Positions 53,147-61,429 are shown, counted from the stretch's first letter. The stretch is DNA of 64,000 bases from Spongiibacter thalassae (GCF_012272835.1 NZ_JAAWWK010000001.1:124001-188000), one strand, 5' to 3'. Notes: generated from the sequence alone by a model not told the origin. Numbers and translations are program-made.

Positions 53147-54115
53147 TCACCGATTTTTAAGCAGTCTGGCTCGGGCAGAGTCGTACTCGCGCTGCAGTCT
53201 GGCGACCAGTTCGGCTGCCGGCACCACAGACTTGACGGCGCCGATACCTTGGCCTGAACCCCAGATGTCTTTCCACGCCTTGGCATCGGTATTGCCGCCT
53301 GAGCCGAAGTTCATCGCGGAGATCTCGCCCTCTGGCAGAGCGTCCGGGTCCATGCCCGCAGCGATAATGGAGGGTCGCAGGTAGTTGCCGTGTACACCGG
53401 TAAACAGGTTGCTGTTGACGATATCCGCTGAGGAATGCTCGACGATGCACTGCTTGTAGGCTTGCTCGGCGTTGGCTTCCTCTGTCGCGATGAAGGCAGA
53501 GCCGATATAAGCGAGATCTGCTCCCATGGCCTCTGCTGCAAGGATCCCGTCTCCGGTGGCGATCGACCCGGACAGCAGTAGGGGGCCGTCAAACCATTCC
53601 CGAATTTCCTGTATCAGTGCGAAGGGTGAAATTGAGCCTGCGTGGCCGCCGGCTCCGGCGGCCACAGCGATCAAGCCATCGGCGCCCTTTGACACGGCCT
53701 TGCGGGCGAAACGGTCGGAGATAACATCGTGCAGCACGATACCGCCATAGGAGTGGACCGCCTCGTTGACGAATTCCTTTGCTCCCAGTGAGGTAATCAC
53801 AATGGGCACCTTGAACTTCACACACGCCTCCAGATCGTGCTGCAGCCTGTCATTAGAGCCATGCACGATCAGGTTGACGGCAAAGGGGGCTGCGGGCTGC
53901 TCCGGATGGGCCTCGTTGTGGGCGGCCAGTTCATCCGTAATCCGCTGCAGCCAGACGTCCAGCTCGGCTGCAGGGCGCGCATTCAGCGCCGGGAAGGATC
54001 CGACGATGCCGGCTTTGCACTGAGCAATAACCAGGTCGGGGTTGGATACGATGAACATCGGCGCCGAGACCAGCGGCAGCGACAGGGCGTCCCGGAGAGT
54101 GTGCGGTAGGGTCAT
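53147..54115 (-). CDS. Nitronate monooxygenase-like flavoprotein
   Basis: 322 residues with a TIM-barrel plan: LVSAPMFIVSNPDLVIAQCK at the N-terminus, LIAVAAGAGGHAG for FMN phosphate/substrate, GPLLLSGSIATGDG and GADLAYIGSAFIATEEA. These match the 2-nitropropane dioxygenase/nitronate monooxygenase family. Members also act as 2-enoyl-type reductases or flavin-dependent oxidases, so the substrate is open. It is convergent with the crotonase series and divergent from the lyase operon. Confidence 0.9.
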   Translation of the reverse strand: MTLPHTLRDALSLPLVSAPMFIVSNPDLVIAQCKAGIVGSFPALNARPAAELDVWLQRITDELAAHNEAHPEQPAAPFAVNLIVHGSNDRLQHDLEACVKFKVPIVITSLGAKEFVNEAVHSYGGIVLHDVISDRFARKAVSKGADGLIAVAAGAGGHAGSISPFALIQEIREWFDGPLLLSGSIATGDGILAAEAMGADLAYIGSAFIATEEANAEQAYKQCIVEHSSADIVNSNLFTGVHGNYLRPSIIAAGMDPDALPEGEISAMNFGSGGNTDAKAWKDIWGSGQGIGAVKSVVPAAELVARLQREYDSARARLLKNR

Positions 54116-54280
54116 GAATTGCTTACTCCAATTATTAGTAAAAAGAACCGTGCAGGCAAAAGCCTTTGCGCTGTCCTGAATTCGCTATATTCTTGACTAA
54201 TTGTATTACAATCATACATAATTTACAGTTGCTTGGCACCGGTCTGGCTAATTACACCTTCAGCAATGCGACAGAAACCA

Positions 54281-55141
54281 ATGATGAAAAACACCACAAA
54301 ACTCAGAAATCTGCTAAAGCAAAACCGAATTACGCCGACCGCGGGTGTGCACGATCCCTTGGGCGCGAGAATATTGCAGGACGAAGGCTTCGAACTGGCC
54401 TATATGTCTGGTAATGGAACCACGGCTGCCAAGTTAGGTATGGCGGATATTGGTTATATTACGATGAGAGAAATGGTTGATCATGCGCGAAACATCGTCA
54501 ATGTGCTCGATATACCACTGATTTGCGATTCGGACACCGGGTTTGGTAGCGCAGACAGTATAGTGCGAACAGTGCGCGAGTGGGAAGGCGCGGGGGTGGC
54601 GGGTATCCATATTGAAGACCAGACACCCACCAAACGATGCGGCGCTATGAAGGGGGTTCAACTGGTTGACATAGATGAGGCCGTTGCGCGCATTCGAACG
54701 GCAGTCAACGCCAAAAGAGACCCTGATTTTGTCATTATCGCCAGAACAGATGCGATTTCTGTTGTAGGGATAGACGAGGCCATTAAAAGGGCTCATGCGT
54801 TCTACGAGGCCGGTGCTGATATGGTGTACATCGAAAATTTCCAGAGCAGGGAGCAGATGGAAATCGTTGGCCGAGAATTCAAAGATATCCCGATTATGGT
54901 TGATTCGCTTGAGGCGTGGCCCTGGACCTTAATACCCTACGAAGAATTAGGCGAGATGGGTTTTAACATTTCGTTTCATTGCTTGTCTTCTACATTTGCC
55001 TACACCAAAGCGTTAAAAGAGGTGTTTAGCACTATCAAGAGCCAAGGCACGACAAAAGGCATCACTGATAAAATGGTGGATTTGCATGAGTACGAAAGGC
55101 TACTCGGTATCGACGAAACGTCACTGAAGCGCGAGAACTGA
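54281..55141 (+). CDS. Isocitrate lyase/PEP mutase superfamily C-C lyase
   Basis: About 287 residues; the ATG at 54281 (MMKNTTKLRN) is used because the family begins there, while a longer frame starts at 54233. Metal-site residues are in SDTGFG and IHIEDQ, and the catalytic-Cys loop is KRCGAMKG, the lyase-type signature that PEP mutase lacks. ARTDA is also conserved. Relatives include methylisocitrate and 2,3-dimethylmalate lyases. The next genes encode a two-subunit aconitase-like hydratase with 1- and 12-nt gaps. Confidence 0.92.
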   Translation: MMKNTTKLRNLLKQNRITPTAGVHDPLGARILQDEGFELAYMSGNGTTAAKLGMADIGYITMREMVDHARNIVNVLDIPLICDSDTGFGSADSIVRTVREWEGAGVAGIHIEDQTPTKRCGAMKGVQLVDIDEAVARIRTAVNAKRDPDFVIIARTDAISVVGIDEAIKRAHAFYEAGADMVYIENFQSREQMEIVGREFKDIPIMVDSLEAWPWTLIPYEELGEMGFNISFHCLSSTFAYTKALKEVFSTIKSQGTTKGITDKMVDLHEYERLLGIDETSLKREN

Positions 55142-55142
55142 G

Positions 55143-56402
55143 ATGGCCGGAAAAAATATCGTATATAAAATCCTTGAGAGTAAGAGTGACTCGGTAGGAG
55201 TGGATGCTGGCTTAACTTACATGTTTAAGCCAGACAAAATCGTGCTTTACGATTGGCCGGCAATTTCAGATTGGCTCGCCGAAGCTGTTGATGGTGGTTC
55301 TGAGCAAAGAAAAATTCCGGATCCGGAGCGTTTGGTCGTATTCCTGGATCATCTGCTGCCGGTGACTAACCCTAAAGAAGAAAAGTTTCACAAAGACACG
55401 CGAGACTGGTGTGTAAAGCACGACGTGGACTATGTCGAGGGAAAAGGCATCGGTCATCAGGTCATTGTAGAAGAGGGCATGGTTAAGCCCGGCATGTTGG
55501 CTACGCATTTTGATACGCACATCAGTTGTGTTGGCGGCATTGGCGCACTGGGCATCGGCATTATGAAAGAAGTGCTCATGCCGACCGTGTCAGGTGAAAT
55601 GTGGTTCACCGCACCGAGTGTGGTTCGAATCAACCTCGATAACGATTTTAGAGATGGCGTGTCTGGACGGGATTTGCTCCACAAGGTCGTGTCAGATCAT
55701 GGTCCGCGTTGGGGTTTAGGGAAAATATTTGTTTTCGGCGGCGAAGGCGCCAAGAACATCAGTGTTGAAAGCCGAATGGTGATTTGTAATCTGGCCAATT
55801 ATTTTGGTGCCATTACAGCACTTTTTGAGCCCGATGAGCGTACCCGGGAATACCTGGAGGGTCTGGGCCAGAAAAACATTGAGTTTGTTAGCAGTGACCC
55901 TGATGCGGCCTTTGATGATGTCGTTCATTATGACTTAGCAACGATTGAACCAATGATAGCGGCGCATCCCGATACTGCTAATATCGTGCCCATCAATGAA
56001 TTGGAAGACATGCAGGTCGATGTAGGGATTATCGGTACTTGTGCATCGGGCCGAATTGAAGATTTAAAATGGGCTGCGGAAATACTTGACGGCAAGACTG
56101 TTAACCCTAACTTCAAATTATTTGTTGTCCCCACCACCAATAAGATTTTCGTAGAGGCTCTAGGCAAAGGCTACGTGGAGAAAATAGTCAAAGCAGGCGG
56201 CTTTGTGAGCTCGCCTACCTGTGACTATTGTTACGGTAAAGGCGTGGTGTTAGGAGATGGCCAAAAAGCCATATCCACCCAGACCTTAAACGTACCTGGT
56301 CGCCTTGGGAATACCAATGCCGAGATCTACCTGTCGAACGCCGCTGTAGTGGCGGCTACGGCGATTGAGGGTAAGATAACAGACCCTAAAAAGTATCTGT
56401 AA
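55143..56402 (+). CDS. Aconitase-family hydratase, large subunit
   Basis: 419 residues, resembling 3-isopropylmalate dehydratase large subunit. Substrate-site residues are in LATHFDTHIS. Cluster ligands are Cys in IIGTCASGRIEDL near residue 298 and CDYC in SSPTCDYCYG near residues 358-361, so the [4Fe-4S] site appears complete. It starts 1 nt after the lyase gene ends. With the neighbouring lyase this recalls dimethylmaleate hydratase plus dimethylmalate lyase of anaerobic nicotinate degradation, but the substrate here is unproven. Confidence 0.93.
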   Translation: MAGKNIVYKILESKSDSVGVDAGLTYMFKPDKIVLYDWPAISDWLAEAVDGGSEQRKIPDPERLVVFLDHLLPVTNPKEEKFHKDTRDWCVKHDVDYVEGKGIGHQVIVEEGMVKPGMLATHFDTHISCVGGIGALGIGIMKEVLMPTVSGEMWFTAPSVVRINLDNDFRDGVSGRDLLHKVVSDHGPRWGLGKIFVFGGEGAKNISVESRMVICNLANYFGAITALFEPDERTREYLEGLGQKNIEFVSSDPDAAFDDVVHYDLATIEPMIAAHPDTANIVPINELEDMQVDVGIIGTCASGRIEDLKWAAEILDGKTVNPNFKLFVVPTTNKIFVEALGKGYVEKIVKAGGFVSSPTCDYCYGKGVVLGDGQKAISTQTLNVPGRLGNTNAEIYLSNAAVVAATAIEGKITDPKKYL

Positions 56403-56414
56403 GGGGCTATAAAA

Positions 56415-56906
56415 ATGGAGTCATTAAAAGGTAGAGCCGCTTACGTCTTTGGCGATAATTACGATATTGATTTGATTATTGGGATCGAGAATATATCAAT
56501 TTCTGATACCGATAAAATCGTCGACGTTCTAATGTATAAGTACGATAGCGAATTTAAAAGCAATATCAATGTCGGTGATATTCTCGTTGGTGGCAAGAAC
56601 TTTGGATATGGCCATCCGCATCCTCAGGCCATGGTTGGCATGCGCGCGGTAGGTATTGACGTTATCGTTGCAGAATCCTACGCATTCCCATTCTATCGCA
56701 GTGAATTGGCCAGTGGCATGAAGTTGTTGGAGTGCGCCGATATATCGACCAATGTCTCTCGTTGGGATGAACTCGATATCGATGTGCATCAGGGGTTGTT
56801 GAGAAATATCACACAGGGAACAGAATTTAAGCTAAAAGAAGTGACACCGATTGCCTTGGATATGATGACGGCTGGCGGCGTAGAGGGCTATCTTAAAAAA
56901 CGATAA
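56415..56906 (+). CDS. Aconitase-family hydratase, small subunit
   Basis: 163 residues, a LeuD-type swivel domain. The segments GDNYDID, GKNFGYGHPHPQAM and FPFYRSELASG include the substrate-binding region (related LeuD enzymes read GxNFGCGSSREHA here; GYGHPHPQA instead suggests a non-isopropylmalate substrate). It is 12 nt downstream of the large subunit and completes the heterodimer. Confidence 0.93.
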   Translation: MESLKGRAAYVFGDNYDIDLIIGIENISISDTDKIVDVLMYKYDSEFKSNINVGDILVGGKNFGYGHPHPQAMVGMRAVGIDVIVAESYAFPFYRSELASGMKLLECADISTNVSRWDELDIDVHQGLLRNITQGTEFKLKEVTPIALDMMTAGGVEGYLKKR

Positions 56907-56954
56907 CAGCTTAGGCGGATGCGGTAGTGACGATCTTTTCAAGAATGCCAAGTG

Positions 56955-56979
56955 AAGAGCACCCCTAAGGAGTGCTCTT
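56955..56979 (+). terminator. Hairpin after the lyase-hydratase operon
   Basis: A perfect 8-bp stem (AAGAGCAC / GTGCTCTT) with a 9-nt loop lies 48 nt after the operon. The following sequence has only scattered T residues, so termination is likely but not strong. Confidence 0.55.
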
Positions 56980-57004
56980 GATATTCTCAGGTTGTTGCAT
57001 CAAA

Positions 57005-57080
57005 TGTAGTAATTCAGACTTGATCTGACAGTTACCGGTTTTTCAGAAGGTGTCTGTCAGGTCAAGTCTGAATTACTACA
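57005..57080. repeat. 76-bp palindromic element (27-bp arms)
   Basis: Arms 57005-57031 and 57054-57080 are reverse complements with one mismatch. The centre contains TTACCGGTTTTT. A diverged, reversed and interrupted relative lies at about 59821-59891. It looks like a small mobile or REP/MITE-type element, but no family was identified. Confidence 0.8.
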
Positions 57081-57249
57081 AATTAAGTACAGCAGAACCT
57101 TTGCAATCATTACTAGCTTAAGCATATTTTATACCTCTAGCGTCCTGCTGCGGCAGACATATAAGTGCAGCGTTTTGAGTGTCCCAGCGACCAACGAGAA
57201 CCAGTCTTGACAGGGTGTAGAATCTTCAACCCAATGTATGTGAGTGCTA

Positions 57250-57858
57250 TTAGAATCCGAACGAAAACATCACCAGCCAGCCGTTCTGGCTCGTTTGCTT
57301 GTACCTGATAGCGGTCTCGTTTGCGGGGAGTGGCTGGTTGGGTTCGATACCGTCTCCGAGAATTCTCACGGAGGGGTCGACGATGACGCCTACTCCGAGA
57401 TTAAAGCTGGAATTGTCGTCGGTGCTATTATTACGGCGCCAGCCTACCATATAGCCCATCCCCAGTGCGTCGATAAGTTCATCTGTGCCCGGTTGCAGCG
57501 CTACGAATGGGCCATGCCCCCAGATCAGTCCGCTAGCAGTAGTTCCAGGGAAGAAAAAGTGGGATTCGAGGACAATCCGTGCAACGCTGTTCTGCTCCTC
57601 TTCGATCCTGACAATGTTATTTTCGTCGAGGGTGGCCGACACCACGCGGTCATTGTTCCCGTTGTCCTTTGTGAGCGACAAACCGATACCGAACTTGAGG
57701 CCCGCAAATGATTGCATGGCAGCTTTCTCTCTGGCTTGGTCGGCGGCCGGAACAGCCGGCGCAGCGCCACCTCCAGCGGCCGCTGCTTGGGCGTGGGCAA
57801 GTTGGGCAAATAGGGTAGCAGCTAGAAGGGGGGCGAGCAGTCTGAGCAAAGAGATCAT
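57250..57858 (-). CDS. Outer-membrane-type beta protein
   Basis: About 202 residues. The start at 57858 is fixed by GGAGG upstream. MISLLRLLAPLLAATLFAQ is a signal peptide ending near AHAQ, followed by an Ala/Gly/Pro linker and a beta-rich body (LKFGIGLSLT, MGYMVGWRR, SSFNLGVGVIVD) ending in Phe (GWLVMFSFGF), a common outer-membrane barrel end. No family was recognised. A small ORF overlaps its start by 4 nt. It lies at the left of a GC-rich block. Confidence 0.8.
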   Translation of the reverse strand: MISLLRLLAPLLAATLFAQLAHAQAAAAGGGAAPAVPAADQAREKAAMQSFAGLKFGIGLSLTKDNGNNDRVVSATLDENNIVRIEEEQNSVARIVLESHFFFPGTTASGLIWGHGPFVALQPGTDELIDALGMGYMVGWRRNNSTDDNSSFNLGVGVIVDPSVRILGDGIEPNQPLPANETAIRYKQTSQNGWLVMFSFGF

Positions 57859-58085
57859 CGTTGCCTCCATGGCGTATTTTTGTCATTAATCCTGAGGTAA
57901 CCATAGCCGAAATCTGGAGCGGGGGGCACGGCGGGGCCGGCAATGGCCTTGCGGAATGTGATTTGCGTCACGTAGGGCTGTGTATTTGTCTGACTGCCAT
58001 TGGGAGTCGGGGTGGAAGCCGTCCACCATATTGATGTCAAAGCGCCCACAACGGAGCGCACCCGCCCTGTGGAATCGGCCCGCAA
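57855..58085 (-). CDS. Small hypothetical protein overlapping the barrel gene
   Basis: Up to 76 residues; the TTG start gives full length, and a GTG at 58061 is an alternative. The body (YVTQITFRKAIAGPAVPPAP) has natural composition but no recognised domain. Its stop overlaps the downstream ATG in an ATGA arrangement, which supports a coupled pair. There is no clear ribosome site at its own start. It may also be the remnant C-terminus of a longer gene. Confidence 0.35.
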   Translation of the reverse strand: MRADSTGRVRSVVGALTSIWWTASTPTPNGSQTNTQPYVTQITFRKAIAGPAVPPAPDFGYGYLRINDKNTPWRQR

Positions 58086-58138
58086 GTTGCGCTACGGTTA
58101 GACGAGACAGGAACGAACTCGCTAAGAATGGACTCACG

Positions 58139-59076
58139 ATGAAACTGCCGCCGCTTTTGATACTGCTCCTTACTCTCAGCGCCAGCCTGCTGCCGACACT
58201 GGCGATCAGCCAGGAGCTTCACTACAGCCCAGAGCAGTACAACAAAGTGGCGAGGGTGATCTGTACCCGCTCGATCGCTATAAGCAAAAGACCAGCTCCG
58301 GCTTCCCGATCCGGCCTCCGATGTGCACCGCCGTCCCCAAGGCTTGTGAGCGCGGCGACAAATATCTGGATATGCGCGGCATTGTTCGCGCGACCATCGC
58401 CCAGGGCTTTCGTATCACCGACGGCGAGGTGCTGGAGCGCAACCTGCCTACGCTGCTCAACGAGCTGATGACCTATTCCTGTGATATTAAAAGCGTCTAT
58501 GCGCTGTCTGATGTCCCGTTTCACCATCAAAAGCGGAATATCGCCAAACGCGCGATCTTCACCGGACAGGTCAAAGATTTTTTCAATCAGTTCCTCTTCG
58601 ATGACTACGGCTACCGCACCGGCGCTGGTCAGCGCCGAGTGCGGTTCGATATCAACGCCGTCGAGATGGTTGATGGCGAGCCTGAAACCCTGCTCGATTA
58701 TGTGGATAAGGTTTTGGGATATCACTCGGATACCTACCTGGCAGAAGAGCAGCGGGGGAATGTGGAGCTGCTGAGACTGAAGCTCGTAAACCGTGACGCC
58801 GTCAATGCCCGCAACCTCGATTGCGCCGCCGGCCAGAAAACCGGGTGCAGCGTCTCGATGGCGTATCGGCAGTGGCAGATCAGAGCCCCCCAACGAGAAG
58901 CCTGTCGCCAGGCGTGTTATCCCACAAGAGATCAGATTCCGAGCCATATCAAAGTGGGCGACACCTACAGCTCGCATGAGGAGCAGCTCAAGGTGAACGC
59001 AGAAATCTCGCAGTGGTCGCGCCCTATTATTCAGCGCTGCGACGAGCAATGCGCCCAAGCTGATCCACAACCCTGA
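58139..59076 (+). pseudogene. Secreted protein gene interrupted by a single-base frameshift
   Basis: The N-terminus MKLPPLLILLLTLSASLLPT is a clear signal peptide (cleavage near AISQ) and continues ELHYSPEQYNKV, then leaves frame. The next frame carries GEGDLYPLDRYKQKTSSGFP and about 250 further natural residues to 59076. Adding one G in the run near 58248-58250 joins the two as NKVGEGDLY. Cysteines are numerous in the C-terminal half (CAAGQKTGC, ACRQACY), suggesting disulfides in the periplasm. No family recognised. The change may be real or a sequencing error. Confidence 0.75.
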
Positions 59077-59116
59077 CAAGGCTGGCCGTTGATAATTGCA
59101 GCAGGAGAGTGACGCC

Positions 59117-59668
59117 GTGTTGAACCCGAAGCGACTCGATCCCGGCATACTACTGGCGCTGCTTGTCATAGTGAGCGGCTGCTCCACCATGACACCGCCG
59201 CCACCGGCCACTGGCGATATCGCGGTGATTGCCCTCAAGGAGGGGCACGCGGCCCGGCAGGCCTACCAGGAGGCGGAGCGCGAGCTGGGCGCATTGTTAT
59301 CGTCTCGGGGTGCAACCGTTTACCGGTATAGCGACGTTGCGTTTTACGCCCACAAAGTGGAATCGTCGTCACCACTCACGCCACGGGAGCAGGCACTGCA
59401 GGCCGCCCGTTTCCACCCGGCATTGGCCCGTGGTGAAATCCTGTTCTTTTCGGTTGCGATGCAGGCGGTGGGAGATCCCGGTCAGGTGGTCGTGCGCGCT
59501 GAGCGCTTCGCCGTCAGTGATGGCCGGCAGCTGGCCGCAAGTGAAGCCGTGCAACCTGTTGCGCTGAGCGACAATGCCCAACACAATCGTGCCAGCTGGC
59601 AGGCGGCGATCCGGCAGGCGTGCGGTGAGGTGATGAAAACCTCACTGCCCCTACTACACAGGAAATGA
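59117..59668 (+). CDS. Putative outer-membrane lipoprotein
   Basis: About 183 residues from the GTG at 59117, which has GGAG upstream. A hydrophobic leader ends in the lipobox IVSGC, followed by STMTPPPPATG. The mature region is soluble and mixed alpha/beta (AVIALKEGHAARQAYQEAER), with no recognised domain. It lies 40 nt after the secreted protein gene and is likely co-transcribed with it. Confidence 0.8.
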   Translation: MLNPKRLDPGILLALLVIVSGCSTMTPPPPATGDIAVIALKEGHAARQAYQEAERELGALLSSRGATVYRYSDVAFYAHKVESSSPLTPREQALQAARFHPALARGEILFFSVAMQAVGDPGQVVVRAERFAVSDGRQLAASEAVQPVALSDNAQHNRASWQAAIRQACGEVMKTSLPLLHRK

Positions 59669-59819
59669 AAACAGGAGAAACACCTTGCAACACTTGGTAC
59701 GGATAAGCACGCTTGCCCAACTCGTCCGCCAAATTGTGCAGGCCTACCTTGTGTTTAACAATCTTGTCGTTAGTATGGAGCATGAGGGTTGCCTCTGGTT
59801 TGGGTTGATTTCAGGTTTG

Positions 59820-59892
59820 GTCACCTTCAATCAAAACCGGTAACCCTCAATTTTTCAATGTGAAGTGTCAGATTGGGTCTGAACTTATACAT
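59820..59892. repeat. Diverged partial copy of the palindromic element
   Basis: CACCTTC, AAAACCGGTAA and, after a ~22-nt insertion, TGTCAGAT-N3-GTCTGAA follow the order of the reverse complement of the 57005-57080 element. The left arm is not clear. The pair brackets the envelope gene block in opposite orientations. Confidence 0.55.
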
Positions 59893-59927
59893 CTCAGGTA
59901 GTTGCATGCAAATCGCCATTACCTTCG

Positions 59928-60284
59928 CTATTGATTGGATTCTGGCTCGCAGTCGCTCAAGCTGGCGTAATAGGCAGAGATGTTAGCAATATCACTGTCG
60001 CTTAAGGGTCGCGCCATGGCTTCCATCGTTGGATCCTGGCGACGACCCTCGCGAAAATCCTTCATTTGTTTCGCTAAATACTTAGCGTTTTGTCCAGCAA
60101 GGTTTGGCCAGCTCGCGTTTTTTGATACGCCATCTTCACCGTGACAGGAAAAGCATACCGCAGCTCTGGCCGCGCCAGCCTTTACGTCTGCTTCTTGAGC
60201 GCTTACAGAGTGCGGTGTCATCATCACAAACACACCGGCCAGGGTGACCGTACAAGTTAGAATATTTTTATGTATAGCATTCAT
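59928..60284 (-). CDS. Class I cytochrome c
   Basis: About 118 residues from the ATG at 60284, chosen for the AAGGA upstream and signal peptide TCTVTLAGVFVMMTPHSVSA. The haem motif CFSCH is near residue 43 and the axial Met candidate is in DPTMEAMARP. It is a monohaem periplasmic electron carrier, the last of a three-gene minus-strand unit with two membrane proteins. Confidence 0.93.
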   Translation of the reverse strand: MNAIHKNILTCTVTLAGVFVMMTPHSVSAQEADVKAGAARAAVCFSCHGEDGVSKNASWPNLAGQNAKYLAKQMKDFREGRRQDPTMEAMARPLSDSDIANISAYYASLSDCEPESNQ

Positions 60285-60294
60285 TATTAATTCC

Positions 60295-60639
60295 TTATCC
60301 AAAGCGACGATGCTCTTTCGGTTCAAGCAATTTCACGGTCACTTCCTTTTCCACCCATTTATCCGGATCGGCATAAGCACCATCGTATTTCATCATAGTC
60401 CTGTAGCTGAATGCGGTGTAAAGCAGAAAACATAGCAATGCATAGCGGAATACTTGCCAGGTAAAAACATCGCCATCCCCGGCAAAGTAGTAACGCACCA
60501 AGGCATAAAATAGATATATACCCATACTCAAATACAATGATGCAGCCACCGAAACCCAAAAATAGTGTTTCGGCGTGCCAGCGAAGGGGCGGCTGTATGC
60601 AAGTTCGCTTTGTTGTGTCTTTGTGGTATCGGATTCCAT
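60295..60639 (-). CDS. Small membrane protein of the cytochrome c unit
   Basis: 114 residues with two membrane helices (YFWVSVAASLYLSMGIYLFY and FRYALLCFLLYTAFSYRTMM) and charged ends. No family recognised. It lies 10 nt upstream of the cytochrome c gene and 55 nt downstream of the next membrane protein gene, so it is likely a subunit or assembly factor of a membrane redox complex. Confidence 0.75.
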   Translation of the reverse strand: MESDTTKTQQSELAYSRPFAGTPKHYFWVSVAASLYLSMGIYLFYALVRYYFAGDGDVFTWQVFRYALLCFLLYTAFSYRTMMKYDGAYADPDKWVEKEVTVKLLEPKEHRRFG

Positions 60640-60694
60640 ATTTTCTCCAATATGAAGCGGTTATAGGTTATTGATAGTAAGGGTTGGCTGCCCA

Positions 60695-61228
60695 TTAAAA
60701 AGGCTTGGTAAAAGCAAGGTAAATAACACTAAACAACATAAAGCCAATGGGGGGAGTCGTAACCAGGAAGAACCACCAGTGCTTGTGCATCGCGTCCTCA
60801 TATCGCCCCCAATCAGGCTCACCATCAAGGTCGCGTTGGTAGCGCTTGTTTCCATTCAGGTGGGAAATGTAGTAATCAAATGTTTCCATCGGCACGGTGA
60901 TTACTACGACAATCGCCAACTTCAGCATGAGCCAACCCGCTTCAGCGTTCCACCCGCCGGCAACGAATAATAGTACCCCTGAAATCATCACCAGCGGGTA
61001 GGCGACATGCTCTACTGAAACGGACTGGTCAAAACGCTCAAACACCCAGTTGCGCATTTCCGTATGGCCTCGGTCATTCTGGTTTCTGCGCCACGCTTGC
61101 ATGACCGGTACCAGGTAGTAAGAAAAGCCTGATAACACGCTCATGAACCAAAGAAATGCTGCGGGCACATGAACCATTTTTATATAAAGGTAGTACGGCG
61201 CAAGCGCCAGATGAAGAGTCTCGTACAT
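60695..61228 (-). CDS. Four-helix membrane protein (CopD/HemJ/DUF2269-like)
   Basis: 177 residues with about four helices. His residues fall in helical segments: IKMVHVPAAFLWFMSVLSG, VEHVAYPLVMISGVLLF and near HKHWWFFLVTTPPIG. Such His placement is compatible with b-type haem, as in HemJ-like or CopD-like proteins. It is the first gene of the minus-strand unit and divergent from MarR. It may pair with the cytochrome c; function inferred. Confidence 0.7.
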   Translation of the reverse strand: MYETLHLALAPYYLYIKMVHVPAAFLWFMSVLSGFSYYLVPVMQAWRRNQNDRGHTEMRNWVFERFDQSVSVEHVAYPLVMISGVLLFVAGGWNAEAGWLMLKLAIVVVITVPMETFDYYISHLNGNKRYQRDLDGEPDWGRYEDAMHKHWWFFLVTTPPIGFMLFSVIYLAFTKPF

Positions 61229-61363
61229 GACATGCTTTCCTATTTATGTGTTATAGCAATCAAGGTGCCACTAGAGTTTTATTCAACAACGCAGTACTGA
61301 GTCGATGCGCCGTTAAGTATTGGCCATTGCGCTTCTAATGGTTTTCCGTGGCTTGATCTTCCT

Positions 61364-61429
61364 TATCATATTGTCATCTATGATGATTATCAACCAAATT
61401 GAATATCAATATGATTGACAAGTATGATA
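61364..61429. promoter_or_regulatory. Mirror-image divergent promoters with inverted-repeat operator
   Basis: Rightward: TTGAAT (61399-61404), 18-nt spacer, TATGAT (61423-61428). Leftward: TTGATA (61388-61393, minus), 17-nt spacer, TATGAT (61365-61370, minus). An inverted repeat (TATCATA-TTGTCA type, one-nt difference) places one arm on each -10 element, at 61364-61376 and 61416-61429. A MarR dimer at each arm, or one spanning both, would block both promoters. Confidence 0.6.

Noticed and set aside
58222-59238. 338-codon minus-strand ORF over the secreted protein and lipoprotein genes
   Set aside because: The plus-strand frames carry a signal peptide, lipobox and ribosome sites; the minus frame has none and is a high-GC antisense frame.
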